Counted from the first letter of the stretch, positions 34,061 through 45,464 are shown. The stretch is DNA of 64,000 nucleotides from Pisaster brevispinus (GCA_023634235.1 JAMKCF010000164.1:1-64000); one strand, 5' to 3'. Translations and numbers: made by a program. Notes: generated by a model not told the origin, from the letters alone.

Positions 34061-35019
34061 AGGTGTGACATAGGACTTTTTGACGCATTATTTTGTTGTG
34101 CATTGTCACATGTTGTGCTTAATTGAGCAGATGCTTGAAATAGGAGCTAGGTATTACTCTCTCCCTTAAGAAAGAATATTTTCAAGAAATGAAACAACAA
34201 TGACAGGGTTTTTCCTCTCTTTTTTAAGTGTATGACCCAGATTTTAGGTTTTTTTTAACCCACAATGGGGTAAAGTATTCACACAGCTGAATCCATTCGG
34301 CAGAATGATTTGTCTGAGACGTGTCTGAGACAAGTTTTAAAAAAATGTTCCTATTAGTTTGCGTTGGTATATGAGAATAGACTATCCGTAAATGAAATTA
34401 TTTGATAAGAAAAAATAATCACTTAAGTAACTAGTGATTTTGTGGTGTCAGCTACAGTAAGGGTGTAGAAGCACCGAAAGTTTAAAAACTACTGCCGAAT
34501 CTAAAAGCCAAAAACAGAAACCGAAGCCGAAGCGAAAACATTGATTCTGAACATGGGGAACATTTACAACGCGGGCAAAAAAAACAATGAATCTCTCGAC
34601 CAACACTGTTCTAGTGAGCGCAGAAACACAATTTGCCTGCAGAAATGTACCACACTAGAACTTGTTGCATTAACAATGAGCCGTGAAATCGATCCGGCGC
34701 ACCCAATTCGGAGTCCAGCACACTCCTTTGCATGTCCGTGTGTGCCGTGTTATTATTTATAGCCACGGGCGGGTCAAAGGTTAAGATTATAGATGTGCTG
34801 ATTTACTCAAAGAACTTATAGTGCCGTAGCACCTTTATAGTTGTTTGTGTTTGTGTGTCAGTTTGTGGTGACATTCAAACAGAGAACTGACAACAAAAGG
34901 GACAGTGAGTTGAACAAAGGGGGATACATGATTGGAGTTCATTACACACTTGCGTGTGTAGTTATAAAAAAATATTATACTCGCTACCTTATGGAGACCG
35001 AGAACAAAACAGAAAAGTG
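34061..35019. other. Non-coding stretch
   Basis: Nothing recognised. A short inverted pair of AACCC/GGGT words at 34228-34272 may be a remnant of a small MITE. Confidence 0.35.
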
Positions 35020-35285
35020 AAAACAAAAGTCTCCAATGTTCTAAAGACTGGGTTGCTCCACAAGGATTTATGTGTCCCCAGTCTATGGGAGATTTTTAAC
35101 CACAGGGACAAAGGAAAGAACAAAAAGACGTCTCCACAGGGATGCAAAAAATAGAATGTGTGTGGGTAAGCGTGTTTTAACAAAAGGGATCCAGGTGTTT
35201 GACAGAGCGAGGACGTCCTCGCTTCACATTCTTGTACAAAACCACATGGGGACGTCGCAAAGTCCAAACAATGGGAGAACAAAAT
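35020..35285. repeat. Dispersed repeat J with a 16-bp perfect palindrome
   Basis: GCGAGGACGTCCTCGC at 35207-35222 is a perfect palindrome. To its right CTTGTACAAAACCACATGGGGACGTC is the diverged reverse complement of the family J words at 1033 and 49749. The left half contains several GTCTCCACAGGG / GTCCCCAGT words. The overlapping open frames on both strands follow from this symmetry. Confidence 0.5.
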
Positions 35286-35880
35286 GAAGTCCTCAATTTA
35301 CAGAATTCCTTAGGTCCCCCCCCCCCCAATCAGGTAGGCTAAACATTTACCGTTTCTTCCTCAAGCGATGAAAACAAACACGGAGAAGTCTCCAGAAAGT
35401 CATCAATTGAAATTGGCTCCGTCAAAACGAAAGCTGAAAATGTCATTTAAGTGGGCATTTGAACGCTTGATTAACAATTGAGTTGCTATGGGCCGCTTAA
35501 GATCTCCGTAGCTGTTCAGCTTTAATGAATCTGATCCATGAATAAAGCATTGGAAATCTCGGCCTTGCCTTGGAGAAAATACCTTGATCTAGATAGGTTT
35601 TGGCACTACATTGGATCGAGTTGTTTCTATAAATCAATAAATGTTTTGCCAGAGCACTTAATGCTCTCCTTATACTTTTTTGTTTTGTTAAAAGATAAGA
35701 TCGTTGACGTATGTTATCGGGCGTCTTGACGAAACCGCAGTTCCGATTGTGGTTCCGGTTCAATCTCCGGCGGAGGCCAATCCCCCCCCCCCCCCGTGCG
35801 GATTTCCAATCATTGCCAATGCTGGATCCGGCTCCGGAACCATGGTACCGTATCCAAAAGGACCCCGGAATGGCGAGGCT
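35286..35880. other. Non-coding stretch with C runs
   Basis: C runs lie at 35318-35327 and 35781-35794. The open frame through the second (PPPP) is a composition effect. The adjacent GCTGGATCCGGCTCCGGAAC region is GC-rich and of unknown origin. Confidence 0.4.
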
Positions 35881-35919
35881 CTCTTTCTTTCTTTCTTTCT
35901 TTCTTTTTTTCTATCTTAA

Positions 35920-35951
<32 letters not shown>
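35881..35951. repeat. (TTTC)n tract followed by a 29-base A run
   Basis: About six CTTT units, then T-rich DNA, then TTAAAGC and 29 consecutive A. The A run could be the tail of a retroposed sequence, but no upstream retroelement was recognised. Confidence 0.95.
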
Positions 35952-36592
35952 GCAAAAGCAAAATGACGTTCCCCACATACGAGTTAAACAACGTCTGACT
36001 ATATTATACGTTTCCCCATTAATGATTGAGGCATTTTAACAAACGAGGGGTCACACTATTCAACTCCTGTCTCGCAAGTTTCCTGATGAGTTAGACCAAA
36101 TGTCTCAACCTCCCGGGATGAGCACACTCTACCCCTTTTTGAAATTGGTATTAAGGGTTTTTATGGGGGGTTTTTAATATTAAATTAATGCACAACCTCC
36201 ACCAGATTCCCCTGCAACGATTGCCTAACCTACTTTAAGCAGCCCACCCAGCACAGATGATTCCAATCACGTGTAAGGACATTTTGTACTAATACTTCAT
36301 GGCACGGCAGACATTTAGCTTCTCTCTAACAAGAACCTGTGAAAACATCGCTTCCCCCCCCCCCCCATACTGAACGTATAACACACGGCACATGTCAACG
36401 GATGGCCCCACGTTGCTTTGCCCTAATAAAAACGAGGCGAAACACCGACGGGCAGCGGCTAGAAAAGCTGTACAAATTTCCCGCCGTTTGGCAAGCTTGC
36501 GTGTATGAAGAGATGATCCTGAATTGGGGGATGGGGGTGTAGAAACTTAAGCATTAATTTTTTCTAAAGGAGCGTACATTGCCGACTCTAAA
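35952..36592. other. Non-coding stretch
   Basis: No gene recognised. A C run lies at 36354-36366. Confidence 0.35.
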
Positions 36593-36806
36593 AATTTCCT
36601 TGTAAGAATTGACCAGGATTCCGGATCTCAGGGGGCTTGGACCATTTTCGGGTCAGAGTGACTCGGAAAGTGGTTTAAAATTGGGATTCGAAACTCGGAT
36701 TATGCTTAGTTCCGACCCTTATCTAGGTCATTTTGACATAAGTTCCGGGTCTAACGGACCCAGAATTGGGTCAGGCCCACAGCATCCGGATCCGGATCCG
36801 GAGTTG
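36593..36806. mobile_element. GACCC-family MITE, copy 4
   Basis: The left end CGACTCTAAAAATTTCC and interior words GGGTCAGAGTGACTCGG, GACCCAGAATTGGGTCA and CCGGATCCGGATCCGG are typical. The right end is eroded. Confidence 0.7.
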
Positions 36807-36924
36807 TTTTTTTATTAATGTCTCAAACTAAATTCAGCTTCTAAACCGTCAGTTCAGAGTAGTTTTTGAAGACAAATTTTAACTTGGATTTAGTATATCT
36901 CGGTTTATAGCAATTAAACATGTA

Positions 36925-37154
36925 CGCTCTAAAACCTCATAGGGCAGTTCCCTAAGGATTCCAGGTCCCAGTGGACCCTGGCCAAAGTTCCGGCTCAGGC
37001 TGACCGGGATTGTGATTTAAAAAAAAAAAATTGATTTCAACTTGGATTCTGCAAAATGTTTACTCTTTTCTGTGCCATTATGACACATAGTCCGGAAGTA
37101 CTTGACCTAGAAAAGAATCAGGTCCCCCGGGACCTTGATTAAGTTACTGGAGTG
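36925..37154. mobile_element. GACCC-family MITE, copy 5
   Basis: The left end CGCTCTAAAACC is preceded by TA and the right end reads ACTGGAGTG. Inside are GGTCCCAGTGGACC, GGCTCAGGCTGACC and GGTCCCCCGGGACC. It lies only about 120 bp from copy 4. Confidence 0.7.
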
Positions 37155-37324
37155 TTAACAGAATTGATAATTGTTTAAATTGTTTATGCTGGTTATAGTG
37201 ATAATTATGTGTTTCGATCTGAAATATGGTTATAATAATGTAAATGTTCTGAAAGCTCGTTGTACTAGCCAGATGAAACACTGTCGAGAAAAAAAAAGCT
37301 TTTGAAGACTCCAAAATCACATTG

Positions 37325-37361
37325 TTTTTTTTTTTTTGTTTTTTTTTGTTTTTTTTTTTTT
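37325..37361. repeat. T-rich homopolymer tract
   Basis: Runs of 8-13 T are separated by single G. Confidence 0.95.
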
Positions 37362-37539
37362 CGCCGCAGCTATTGAATCAGCCACGCAGTATGACTGCAT
37401 AAAATATAAGGCACCGTATAAACCATGTTGTTATTTTCACTCAAATTAGACCATATACTTTGGTTGGTTGGTTGATGTGTTTATTGGAAACTAGTGGCTG
37501 AGTAAATAATGTAATCTACCTTTAAAGTATGTTTACGCT

Positions 37540-37920
37540 TAAAGGAATGGTGTACGTTTGGTAATCACCTCTAAACATTAGTGGCAATCAACAAAAACTT
37601 GGTTAGAAGTACAGCAGCTTTTGATAGAATTAAGCATTTTGAGAATCATTTCACTCGAATTAATACGGTTATGGAACAAGATATCACTTTTTATCCCTCA
37701 AAATTTGAATCTGAAAAACGTTAGTGTCAGATACGTTTCTCAGATTGTGTAGGGAGTATTCTTCCTGCGTGGACAAATTCGCTCCAGATTTTCGGTGATA
37801 TCTCAAAAATGCTAACCACCCTTTGAAATGAAACTTTCGCAGATTAACTTTGTATTGTATAGGCCTATCTTCTTTAATGTAGGATTAAAACAATCGAACG
37901 GTTCAAACCAAATATCCACA
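37540..37920 (+). mobile_element. Dispersed element B, copy 3 (full length)
   Basis: It runs from TTAAAGGAATGGTGTACGTT to about AACAATCGAACGGTTC and beyond. It is the reverse complement of 52251-52643 in order: GGTAATCAC, GAGAATCATTTCACT, CAAAATTTGAATCTGA, GATACGTTTCTCAGATT and GATATCTCAAAAATGCTA. The central palindrome is partly lost. Confidence 0.8.
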
Positions 37921-39031
37921 TCGTCCTTAATTTAACTAACCACTAATACCTTTAATGATCATGTACAGCTGAAAACAATTACGTATGACCTTTAAATTCA
38001 ATCCGTCAAAACAGACCTACGTATGTTAATTTATTTGTCCCTCGGTGTTCTTAAAGACGCGCTATGTGATGTCCGTTGTAAGCCATACACTTTTTGTTGA
38101 ATCTAAAAAATAAAATAAAATAAGCATAAAGTTAGAACTGTTATAACCAGATACCTCACTTCCTGTTTAACTATAGCCATGTACATATTTTAATTCAAAA
38201 CTAGATTGGTAAATATCAAATACCAGTTTCCGCACTTGCGACCCAACATTACACAAGAGATAACAAATCTGTGAAATTTTAAGCTAAACGAAACCTCAGG
38301 TTTTTCACTCGTGATGTGTATTTTTTTTTAACCTGTGAACATTTCTTTTTTAGTAGTACCAATGTTATGCATATCCTTTGAACATTTGTTGGTGTTGTTT
38401 GTTTGTTTGTTTGTTTGTTGTTGTGTTTTATTCAGGGAGGAGGGGGTTAGCTTTGTGCATACCTTTCAAAGAGTGGAAATGAGCTTTTGCTTCATAATAA
38501 GTCACGTTGATGTTCGTACAGATTAACTAAAACGCATTTTCACTACGAGTCGATCAGAATATCTAGACCCGCGAGAGGAACCGTCAACAACATTAAACGA
38601 AATGAAATAATGCAAATTGTGACATTAGTGTGTCACCACCCTTTAAGTTAAAATGCCTTGATGTAATACGAAGCACATTAGGAAGTAACTAGAACTATGG
38701 TAAACTTTCAGGTACAACCGTGAATAAATCTCTCTTGAGAGGAGTGTTGGCTCTGAAAAGTGCCGTTATGCCACGCTTTCATTTTGAATTTTATTATCTT
38801 TTTTTTCTTTCTTTTTTACTATAGTGTTGTGACGACAGATTAAACCTCCTGATGAGATATGAGGTGGCAGTGCATTCTAAACACAACAAAAACTAAACTA
38901 TCATTTAAAATTAAGCCTATTAAATGATGATTTTATAAATACTATGCCATATTATACCTAAGTGGTTGGCATATATCACATACTTTTTATAGGCGTATTA
39001 ACATTATAATCAAAAAATAATGATGTAGGGG
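37921..39031. other. AT-rich non-coding stretch
   Basis: No gene recognised. A (GTTT)n tract lies at 38396-38420. Confidence 0.4.
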
Positions 39032-39574
39032 TTTATTGAAGGGGGGCTGCAAGGTCTAAATCAACAGCTGTGTGATGCATTAATTTTACAATAGAGTGTC
39101 CTTTTTGAAGGTGCAAACGAAATTACAAGTCTCTAAACGCACGTTAAAATGGTGTAAATTGCCCTTGCTTTTGATATCCTTTTTTCACCATCCATAAAAC
39201 ACCCAATGACGTCACAATTCAAATATACGGGTCTTTATTTTTTTTTTTACATGGAATGATTTGTTCATTCCTGAATTTTGGTGAAATTCAATCTAAAAGG
39301 CATTGAGTTTGCCTTTTTGACTCAAAAAAAATAAAAATAAAAAATAAAAAATCTTTGGAACGCACAAAATCTAATCATTTGTTGTTGGTAACCAATGAAG
39401 TAATTGTGTTCTCTCTCTAAATTTATAGTACCGGTAGTAAATACGAGTACATTTTACATAATTTTAACGTGAGGTTACAATCTTGTAATTTTGTCCACTT
39501 TTATAAGAACTTTATCTATTTGAAAATGAGCGCATCATAAAACTTAATTATTGACCTCCGAACCCCTCTTTAAG
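39032..39574 (+). mobile_element. Foldback element C, copy 4 (longest, 543 bp)
   Basis: The left end TTGAAGGGGGGCTGCAAGGTC and the right end GACCTCCGAACCCCTCTTTAA form an inverted pair. TGACGTCA lies at 39207-39214. It contains an A-rich insertion (39324-39352) not present in other copies. Confidence 0.8.
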
Positions 39575-40035
39575 AAGTGAACAGTGGAACAGGAAATTAC
39601 ACCAGAACCTGGCTAAGTTTTTGTCATCTCATTGAAACAAAACAAGTCGCTTCTGGGAATACAATGTAAAACAATAATTCGTATACAAACTTTCATCTAG
39701 ATTTTGGATGTCTCTCTTGATTCGATAAATTGTGGGGAAAACTAGCGATCCAAACTGCATTACGCCAACACCCAATCATTGCTACATAATAATCTACACT
39801 CCAGAATCGAAGCTACTCATTTTCATCCATAAAAATGTGAACATTATGCTGAATACATGAAATGCGTAAAATACTAAGGCTATTACCGAGTCAATTTCCG
39901 GACGGTTGCATATAGATTGTAGACATAATGGCGGCTGTCAGCGGCCACCTCGCGAAAGGTTGATGTGTACAGCACCCTATGGCCTGGGCCCCGTAAGGAA
40001 GCGCCCCTTTTGATTCATATACACGTAAAGGCACT
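39575..40035. other. Non-coding stretch
   Basis: Nothing recognised. Confidence 0.35.
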
Positions 40036-40262
40036 TTGCGTGGGAACCGCACAGGGTTCCCCAACAATTTCCAAACTCGCGTGGGAACCACACAAGGTTC
40101 CCCCAAATTTTCAAAATTTGCTTGGGAACCGCACAAGGTTCTCAAAAATTTTCAAAAATGTGCGTGCGAACCGCAAAGGGTTCCCCAAACAATTCCCATA
40201 TGCTCGTTGGAACCGCGCTCAGGTTCCCCCCCAAAAAAATCAAAATGCGCGCGAGACTTGCA
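40036..40262 (+). repeat. 41-42 bp minisatellite, about five units
   Basis: The unit core TGGGAACCGCACAAGGTTCC starts near 40041, 40082, 40123, 40164 and 40206, giving periods of 41, 41, 41 and 42. Each unit has a GGAACC...GGTTCC inverted pair, so it can form a small hairpin. A 42-bp unit equals 14 codons, so three frames stay open and produce a pseudo-repetitive peptide. I see no reason to call it a gene. The last unit leads into GCGCGAGACTTGCACGG, the family H word. Confidence 0.85.
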
Positions 40263-40403
40263 CGGTCGAGAAATAAGACTAAAAAGAAAGTACACCTGCA
40301 TTCTGGCAATCCTACATTAGCTTAAAATAAATTTTCCATTGTTAACTCACTGCTTTAATCTCGTAGGAATTAATTTATTTTATCATTATACTTAGGCCTA
40401 CTT

Positions 40404-40480
40404 TGACACAGATTCTTGGTTGGATTGACCCATAATTTGGTCAGGCCCCTCTGGAACCCGGAACCGGGTAAATTAGAGTG
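40404..40480. mobile_element. GACCC-family MITE, copy 6 (fragment)
   Basis: GACCCATAATTTGGTCAGG, GGAACCCGGAACCGGG and the end AATTAGAGTG are the right part of the family consensus. Confidence 0.65.
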
Positions 40481-40485
40481 CGTGT

Positions 40486-41764
40486 CTATAAGCACCCCTT
40501 ATCGCATGAGTTGTACCGGACAGTTTAAATTTGAGCCGCATTTGTAAAAAAAAATAATAATAATAAATTGTCGCCTCCATTTCGTTTCCTAACCAGTTTT
40601 GTTCAGCAGTCGCTGACATGCACAATCATTGTGAATGATTTACCCTTTAAAACGAGTTGCGCGTCTCGCATAGAAACAGGATGCCGGGAAAGATCTGTGT
40701 GCGGCCGTATAATAAAGTGTTTTGGTTCGTTTGCGCGGAGTCGTCTCAAATCGTTTCCAGCAAAACTTGGGTTGCAGTCCTCCTGGAGCGAAATGTCAAC
40801 CGAGCGGGCTACCTGATGTTGATCGATGGGGAGGGGGATCGCTCCGACCCCCCTACTGTCAACACATCGAAACCGGAACTAAACCACACAATCCTTCCAT
40901 TTGGCCCAAACATCCCTCTGTTTTTGTCCCGTTCTTGTTATCACCACAAATATTGTTTTTTGATTTGTCCCTTTTTTCCCCCTCCTTTTTTTACATTTAT
41001 TTTTTGTTTTACTTTTTTTTTAAAGGCAGTTCTGCTTGATCGATGCGAGTCTCATAAAACGACGATGCTGTTAGGGAACAAAATAATTGTTGATGAATCA
41101 ATTTGACCGTGCATTAATTTATAGCGTGTGATACCTTTTTACATCTTGAAGTGACAGCACAGAGTTGTGTTGCCGTATATTACGTTGACACATTGGCTCC
41201 TCAGAAGGAAGTTTCTACATTTGTCAGGAACAAGATCTGTCAGTGGCATGCCGTAAAATGAGGTCGTGGCACTCCGTATAGAGGGAAGGTCTCGCATAAA
41301 AAATGTGCATGGACTGACTTTATTAATATATAAACAATAACACGTTACCAAAGTGAACTAATGTAAAGGTGCATGAAGTATTTAGGGAAGGTACCCCCCT
41401 TTTCCGGCTTTTTTTTTTTTTAAGAAATGTGTTTCATTTTTTGTAAGTGAAAATTACAAGATTGAACGAGGTGGTTTTGTATACACATAATGTTTGTAAG
41501 CTTTATCTCTGACTGATGCAAAAAAAATCTTGCGATGTCTAAGGCTCGGAGTACATTGTACCAAAACGTGGAATAATGATCGCTGTGATTGCATGAAGAT
41601 CTCACGAGAAAATATTTTCCATATCTGAGAGTTGGCTAAGGTTCTATGTTGACTGCACTAACGTGAACATGTATAATAATATTCAGTATTATTATATTAA
41701 ACGCCTGCAATTACAAGTATGCCATATCATGGTTGAGCTTTCTGGATAGGTGTGATTTCGGGGC
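40486..41764. other. Non-coding stretch
   Basis: No gene recognised. An unremarkable 149-codon frame at 40657-41106 ends in a T-rich region and overlaps another open frame. It has no family motif. Confidence 0.4.
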
Positions 41765-41955
41765 CTTTGGTTTGAGTAATTGTTGCTGTGGTTTTTGGGG
41801 AGGTGCTGGTTTGTTTTGTTTTTTTTCTGTTTCGGTTTTTTGTTTGTTGGGTTTTGGGTGTTTTTTTGTTGTTGTTTATTTTTGGGGGGTTCGGTTTGTT
41901 TGTTTTGGTTTTTTGGTGGAAGGTTATTTTTGGAAGGGTTGCTATGTTTTTTAAG
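41765..41955 (+). other. Strongly G+T-skewed tract
   Basis: The plus strand consists almost entirely of G and T, with words such as TTGGGTTTTGGGTG and TTTTTGGGGGGTTCGG. There is no exact period. It opens several overlapping plus-strand frames that read as F/V/L/G by composition and should not be called genes. Confidence 0.85.
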
Positions 41956-42574
41956 GGGGATATACATTTCTTCGGAAAGAGATCAATCGAAGCTTTCGAT
42001 ATGAGTGAAACATTGTTTTAAAACAAATTTGAATGGGAGAAAACAAATAAAAGACCATTTGTGTTTCTGCTCACAATGTCCGCACTGGTCATATTATTGT
42101 TCCCACTCGATGTTTGATGTTTACTTTTTGGGGGGAGGGGGTTGGTTTACACTTTGTTTTTCACTTTTTATGGCTTGTTATTTTCAAACCTAACACCCTG
42201 TACGTCGTCACTTTTCATTTATTTACTTCTTCTTACTTCACATTTGGCTGCGTCTCTTAACAGACAATATAAAATGTCGTTGGCCATCATCTATCTCAAA
42301 AGGTGCCTATATTGTTTACAGAAAGGTCTTATCCGTGGAGCATTTATATGCATTTTTTTGTTTGATCTACTCAAATGTCAGAAGGTTTTTCACGTCTTGG
42401 ATAGCATCATTGTTTGCATGATGTTCACGGCTAATCAATCTCGCGGGCGGAGGCCCATGCTATAGGAAATATTCCTTGTTTGCGAAGACATCTTAGCCTT
42501 TGAAAAAGACTCTGCTGGGGTGGAAACTTAAGAAATACCGTTAGCGGCAACAGTCTTTTCTCTAATCCGCTTTT
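41956..42574. other. Non-coding stretch
   Basis: Nothing recognised. Confidence 0.35.
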
Positions 42575-42665
42575 ACGGATTCACAATTTTTACAATTGCG
42601 ATTCACGATTGCGAATCAGCAACACACGGACTGCCAATCCGCGATAAAAAAATTGTGAATCCGTA
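42575..42665. repeat. Inverted repeat, ACGGATTCACAATTTTT arms
   Basis: The left arm ACGGATTCACAATTTTTA and the right arm AAAAAAATTGTGAATCCGT are reverse complements. The interior also carries a GCGATTCACGATTGCGAATC palindrome. It is probably a small MITE-like foldback. Confidence 0.75.
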
Positions 42666-42783
42666 GACATAAAAGATCGATTCGGAGAAAGAAGCGTGAT
42701 CGAGGCTGTCAAACATTTTCATTTTATTTTAAACGCATTATTTCGTCCCTCCAATTCAAGCCACCTAAGGCTAGAATTATATA

Positions 42784-43150
42784 CTCAAAGAGTGACTCCA
42801 AGGTTTAATTCAGTTTTGTTATGCGCTCATTTTCCAATGGATAGAGTCCTTGTGAATGTGCAAACGAAATTACAAGTCTCTGAACGCACGTTAAAACGGT
42901 GTAAAGTGCCCTCTTGCATTTCTAACCTTTTTTGTCATCATCCGTAAAACATGCATGACCGTCACAATTCAAATATATCATGGGTCCGTACATTTTTGTA
43001 CATGAAATGTTTTGTTCATTCCTGAATTTTGACGATAATCAATGGAAAAGGCATTGAGTTTGACCTTTGACCGACGAAAAACAAACTTTTTTGAATACAC
43101 AGAACATTTTGTTGTTGGTATCCACAATGGGCTCTCTTTTTTCAAATTTC
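42784..43150 (+). mobile_element. Foldback element C, copy 5 (right end missing)
   Basis: CAGTTTTGTTATGCGCTCAT, GAAATTACAAGTCTCTGAACG and GTTCATTCCTGAATTTTG match copy 4. The octamer is damaged (GACCGTCA). The copy runs toward the assembly gap and loses its right end. Confidence 0.75.
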
Positions 43151-43403
43151 TCAGTGAAAAAAAGTATTAAATGAAACGATATTTTACAGAACCATACTAA
43201 AATGTTCTAAATTAAAAATTTTCAGTTAATTGAAAAGCTAGGTCATTGATTTGAAACTCAATAAGGGTCACGCGACTTTTAAAACTCTAAGCAATAGGCA
43301 TATTTCCCTTCTTGAAATCAACGCCGATCGTTAACATTTAAACAAATTGCATGAGAACGCGTTTATTCTGAATGCATATAATAAAAAAAGTATAATTACA
43401 TTA

Positions 43404-43503
43404 NNNNNNNNNNNNNNNNNNNNNNNNNNNNNNNNNNNNNNNNNNNNNNNNNNNNNNNNNNNNNNNNNNNNNNNNNNNNNNNNNNNNNNNNNNNNNNNNN
43501 NNN
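43404..43503. other. Assembly gap (100 N)
   Basis: Exactly 100 N, the conventional size for a scaffold gap of unknown length, so distance across it is not meaningful. Frames crossing it are artefacts. Confidence 1.
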
Positions 43504-43989
43504 AACGGAGGGTTGGGGTTCTCTTTTCTTGTATAGCTGGCATAGCGCATCTTTCAGGAGATTAAACATTTCGAACTAACTTGTTACTTATCTTAATCAC
43601 CGCAGTTGCTATCGCAAAAACGCAACTTGGTAAAACAAACCAATAGGCCTATTTTTTAAATTAAGCGATCTGGTTAAAAGCTCGGCTGACTGTAATGGCC
43701 AATGATCAACAGTGAAGCTAGAAGCTGCAGCAGCAATGATACTAACAAAAATGCAATGCAGAGACGCGCCTTTTTGACGACCAAGTCTGACGCTATATAC
43801 CCGTCTTGTCAAGCATTTTCCTTCCATTGTCAGTGTTCGGAGTCGATAATTGAATTGCTGGTTTGAAATCCCTCCTACTGTCTGACACTGGATCATGGAC
43901 GATCAACAACCCAGAGAGGAATGAACTTTATCCATGGACAACTTACCGGTTATATGACATGAAGCCAGCAATCTGTTAACGTGGTGATA
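43504..43989. other. Non-coding stretch
   Basis: No gene recognised. TAGGCCTA lies at 43644-43651. Confidence 0.35.
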
Positions 43990-44100
43990 ACTCTGTATCA
44001 GACTTCTAAGGGACCTTTTCGAAAACACGGCTTGGGCTTTAGGCTCCAGTCTGTTATTTTGAAAACGTGTCCTTTCGGTACGTGGTTTCAAGTAGTTGGG
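43990..44100 (-). repeat. Dispersed repeat K, copy 2
   Basis: Read on the minus strand, GGAGCCTAAAGCCCAAGCC and GTTTTCGAAAAGGTCCCTT follow the same order as GGAGCCTAATACCAAGCC and CGTTTCGAAAAGGCCAATGG at 3971-4016. Confidence 0.5.
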
Positions 44101-44109
44101 TGAAGCCAA

Positions 44110-44865
44110 CAGCGGCGGCACCAGACCTGTTAATCTGGGGGGCAAAAGGGGGGGGGGGGCAAACTTAAAGTAAAAGGGGGGGCAAACAAAAGTCTGTAAT
44201 GTAATGTTGTACTGCAGAAAAGCATTGACTTACCACTTTGGCGGACTTACACCAGCGTTATTTTTGAGTGGCAGGGGGTATTTCCTGGCAAATCTATCGA
44301 CGACATCGTCGAGGGATGGAGGTTGTTTGGATTTTTTGCAAAACTTTCTATTATCCAGTTTTACAAAACTGTTTTACCAACGTGTTTAAGCGCAACAACT
44401 AGCAGTAGGCATAATACAGCACTCCTCAATCCACGTGAACATCAAGTTTATGTCGTGTGTACTGTACAAGCCTACAATCACTCCAGAAATAAGATTTTGC
44501 ACTGTGTGAATTTGAAGTGTTGTGAGAACTGCGTGTAATGTACAATGGCTGCTTGCGGTTTTGGGCAGACAATGCATTTCTATTTATAGCAAGTTTCCAA
44601 GCTTGTACAGGATATTAACATTGCCGGAGATGGAAAGTGTATTGCGTTTTTTTGATGGTGCCAGTTAAAATTATGATGGATGAAGTTGAGTTTATTATTT
44701 ACAGCGCAAACAACATTGTAACAAATTGGGTGCAATGGTTTGGGATTAAACTCAATTTCCGCCATCGGGGAAAAACTGGGGGGGGGGGGGCAAACTGGGG
44801 GGGGCAAAACAAAAAACTGGGGGGGGCATTCCCCCCCCCCTTGCCTCTCCGTAGCGCCGCCGCTG
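44110..44865. mobile_element. Non-autonomous hAT-like DNA transposon
   Basis: The left terminus CAGCGGCGGCACCAG and right terminus (reverse complement) CAGCGGCGGCGCTAC form 15-bp inverted repeats with 12 matches, of the CAG-GGCGG type usual for hAT elements. Flanking 8-mers GAAGCCAA (44102-44109) and GAAGCCCA (44866-44873) differ by one base, the 8-bp target duplication expected for hAT. Just inside both ends are long G (left) and C (right) runs with GGGGGGCAAA words. No transposase motif is seen in the 756-bp interior, so it would depend on a transposase supplied elsewhere. Confidence 0.85.
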
Positions 44866-44873
44866 GAAGCCCA

Positions 44874-45074
44874 CAGCCCGGGGCCCAAACCCAAGCCGCG
44901 TATTCGAAAACGGGACTAGGACAGTTTATGTGCAGTTCTGTGCATATAGATACACAATCCAGGCATTTTGGTTTCAGATGGATGGCTGTTTCCAAGAGAG
45001 CAGAAGGGAATTTACTTAATTGACTGCAAATGGTGCATCAGTATGGAACAAACAGGACCGTTATCGTCGTGTCC
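44874..45074. other. Non-coding stretch
   Basis: Nothing recognised to the right of the hAT-like element. Confidence 0.3.
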
Positions 45075-45180
45075 CTGGACGAAGGGCGTTTAGGCTCCTT
45101 GCCCTTCCTTAAGACACACAAGTACCATTTCCAATAACAGAGGCCGTTAGAAATAAAATGGCTCCTGAGAAATATGGCAT
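45075..45180 (+). repeat. Dispersed repeat N, copy 2
   Basis: It matches 27241-27345 through GAAGGGCGTTT, AAGTAC, TTTCCAATAACAGA and AAATGGCTCCTGA. Confidence 0.6.
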
Positions 45181-45464
45181 AGGCGTATGACCGTCGTGTC
45201 ATTTATTTATCAGATGGTAGAACCACTGTTAGATCCCACTGTAGTCAAATTTTCTTTGTTCATCCCAACATTAAACAAAATATGTATAAGGTCAGCAAGT
45301 GAAAATAAATTGGACCGAAAAAAAAAAACCCGAATAATAATAACAATAACAATTGAAGGGTTGGCTGTGAAATTATTAAATAAGCAAAATGTGACTTAAG
45401 CAGAGCTTATAGAGGACTTTTGAGCGTATTATACAAACAGAACTTCACCACTATCAGGTTGCAG

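Noticed and set aside
40036..40320. 94-codon frame with a 14-residue period
   Set aside because: Explained by the 41-42 bp minisatellite.
40657..41106. 149-codon plus-strand frame
   Set aside because: No recognisable motif. It ends in a T-rich tract, overlaps another open frame and has no coding-like composition.
41733..42021. Overlapping hydrophobic plus-strand frames
   Set aside because: G+T-only composition yields F, V, L, C, W and G codons. No membrane-protein family is recognised.
43331..43565. Frames running through X residues
   Set aside because: They cross the 100-N gap.
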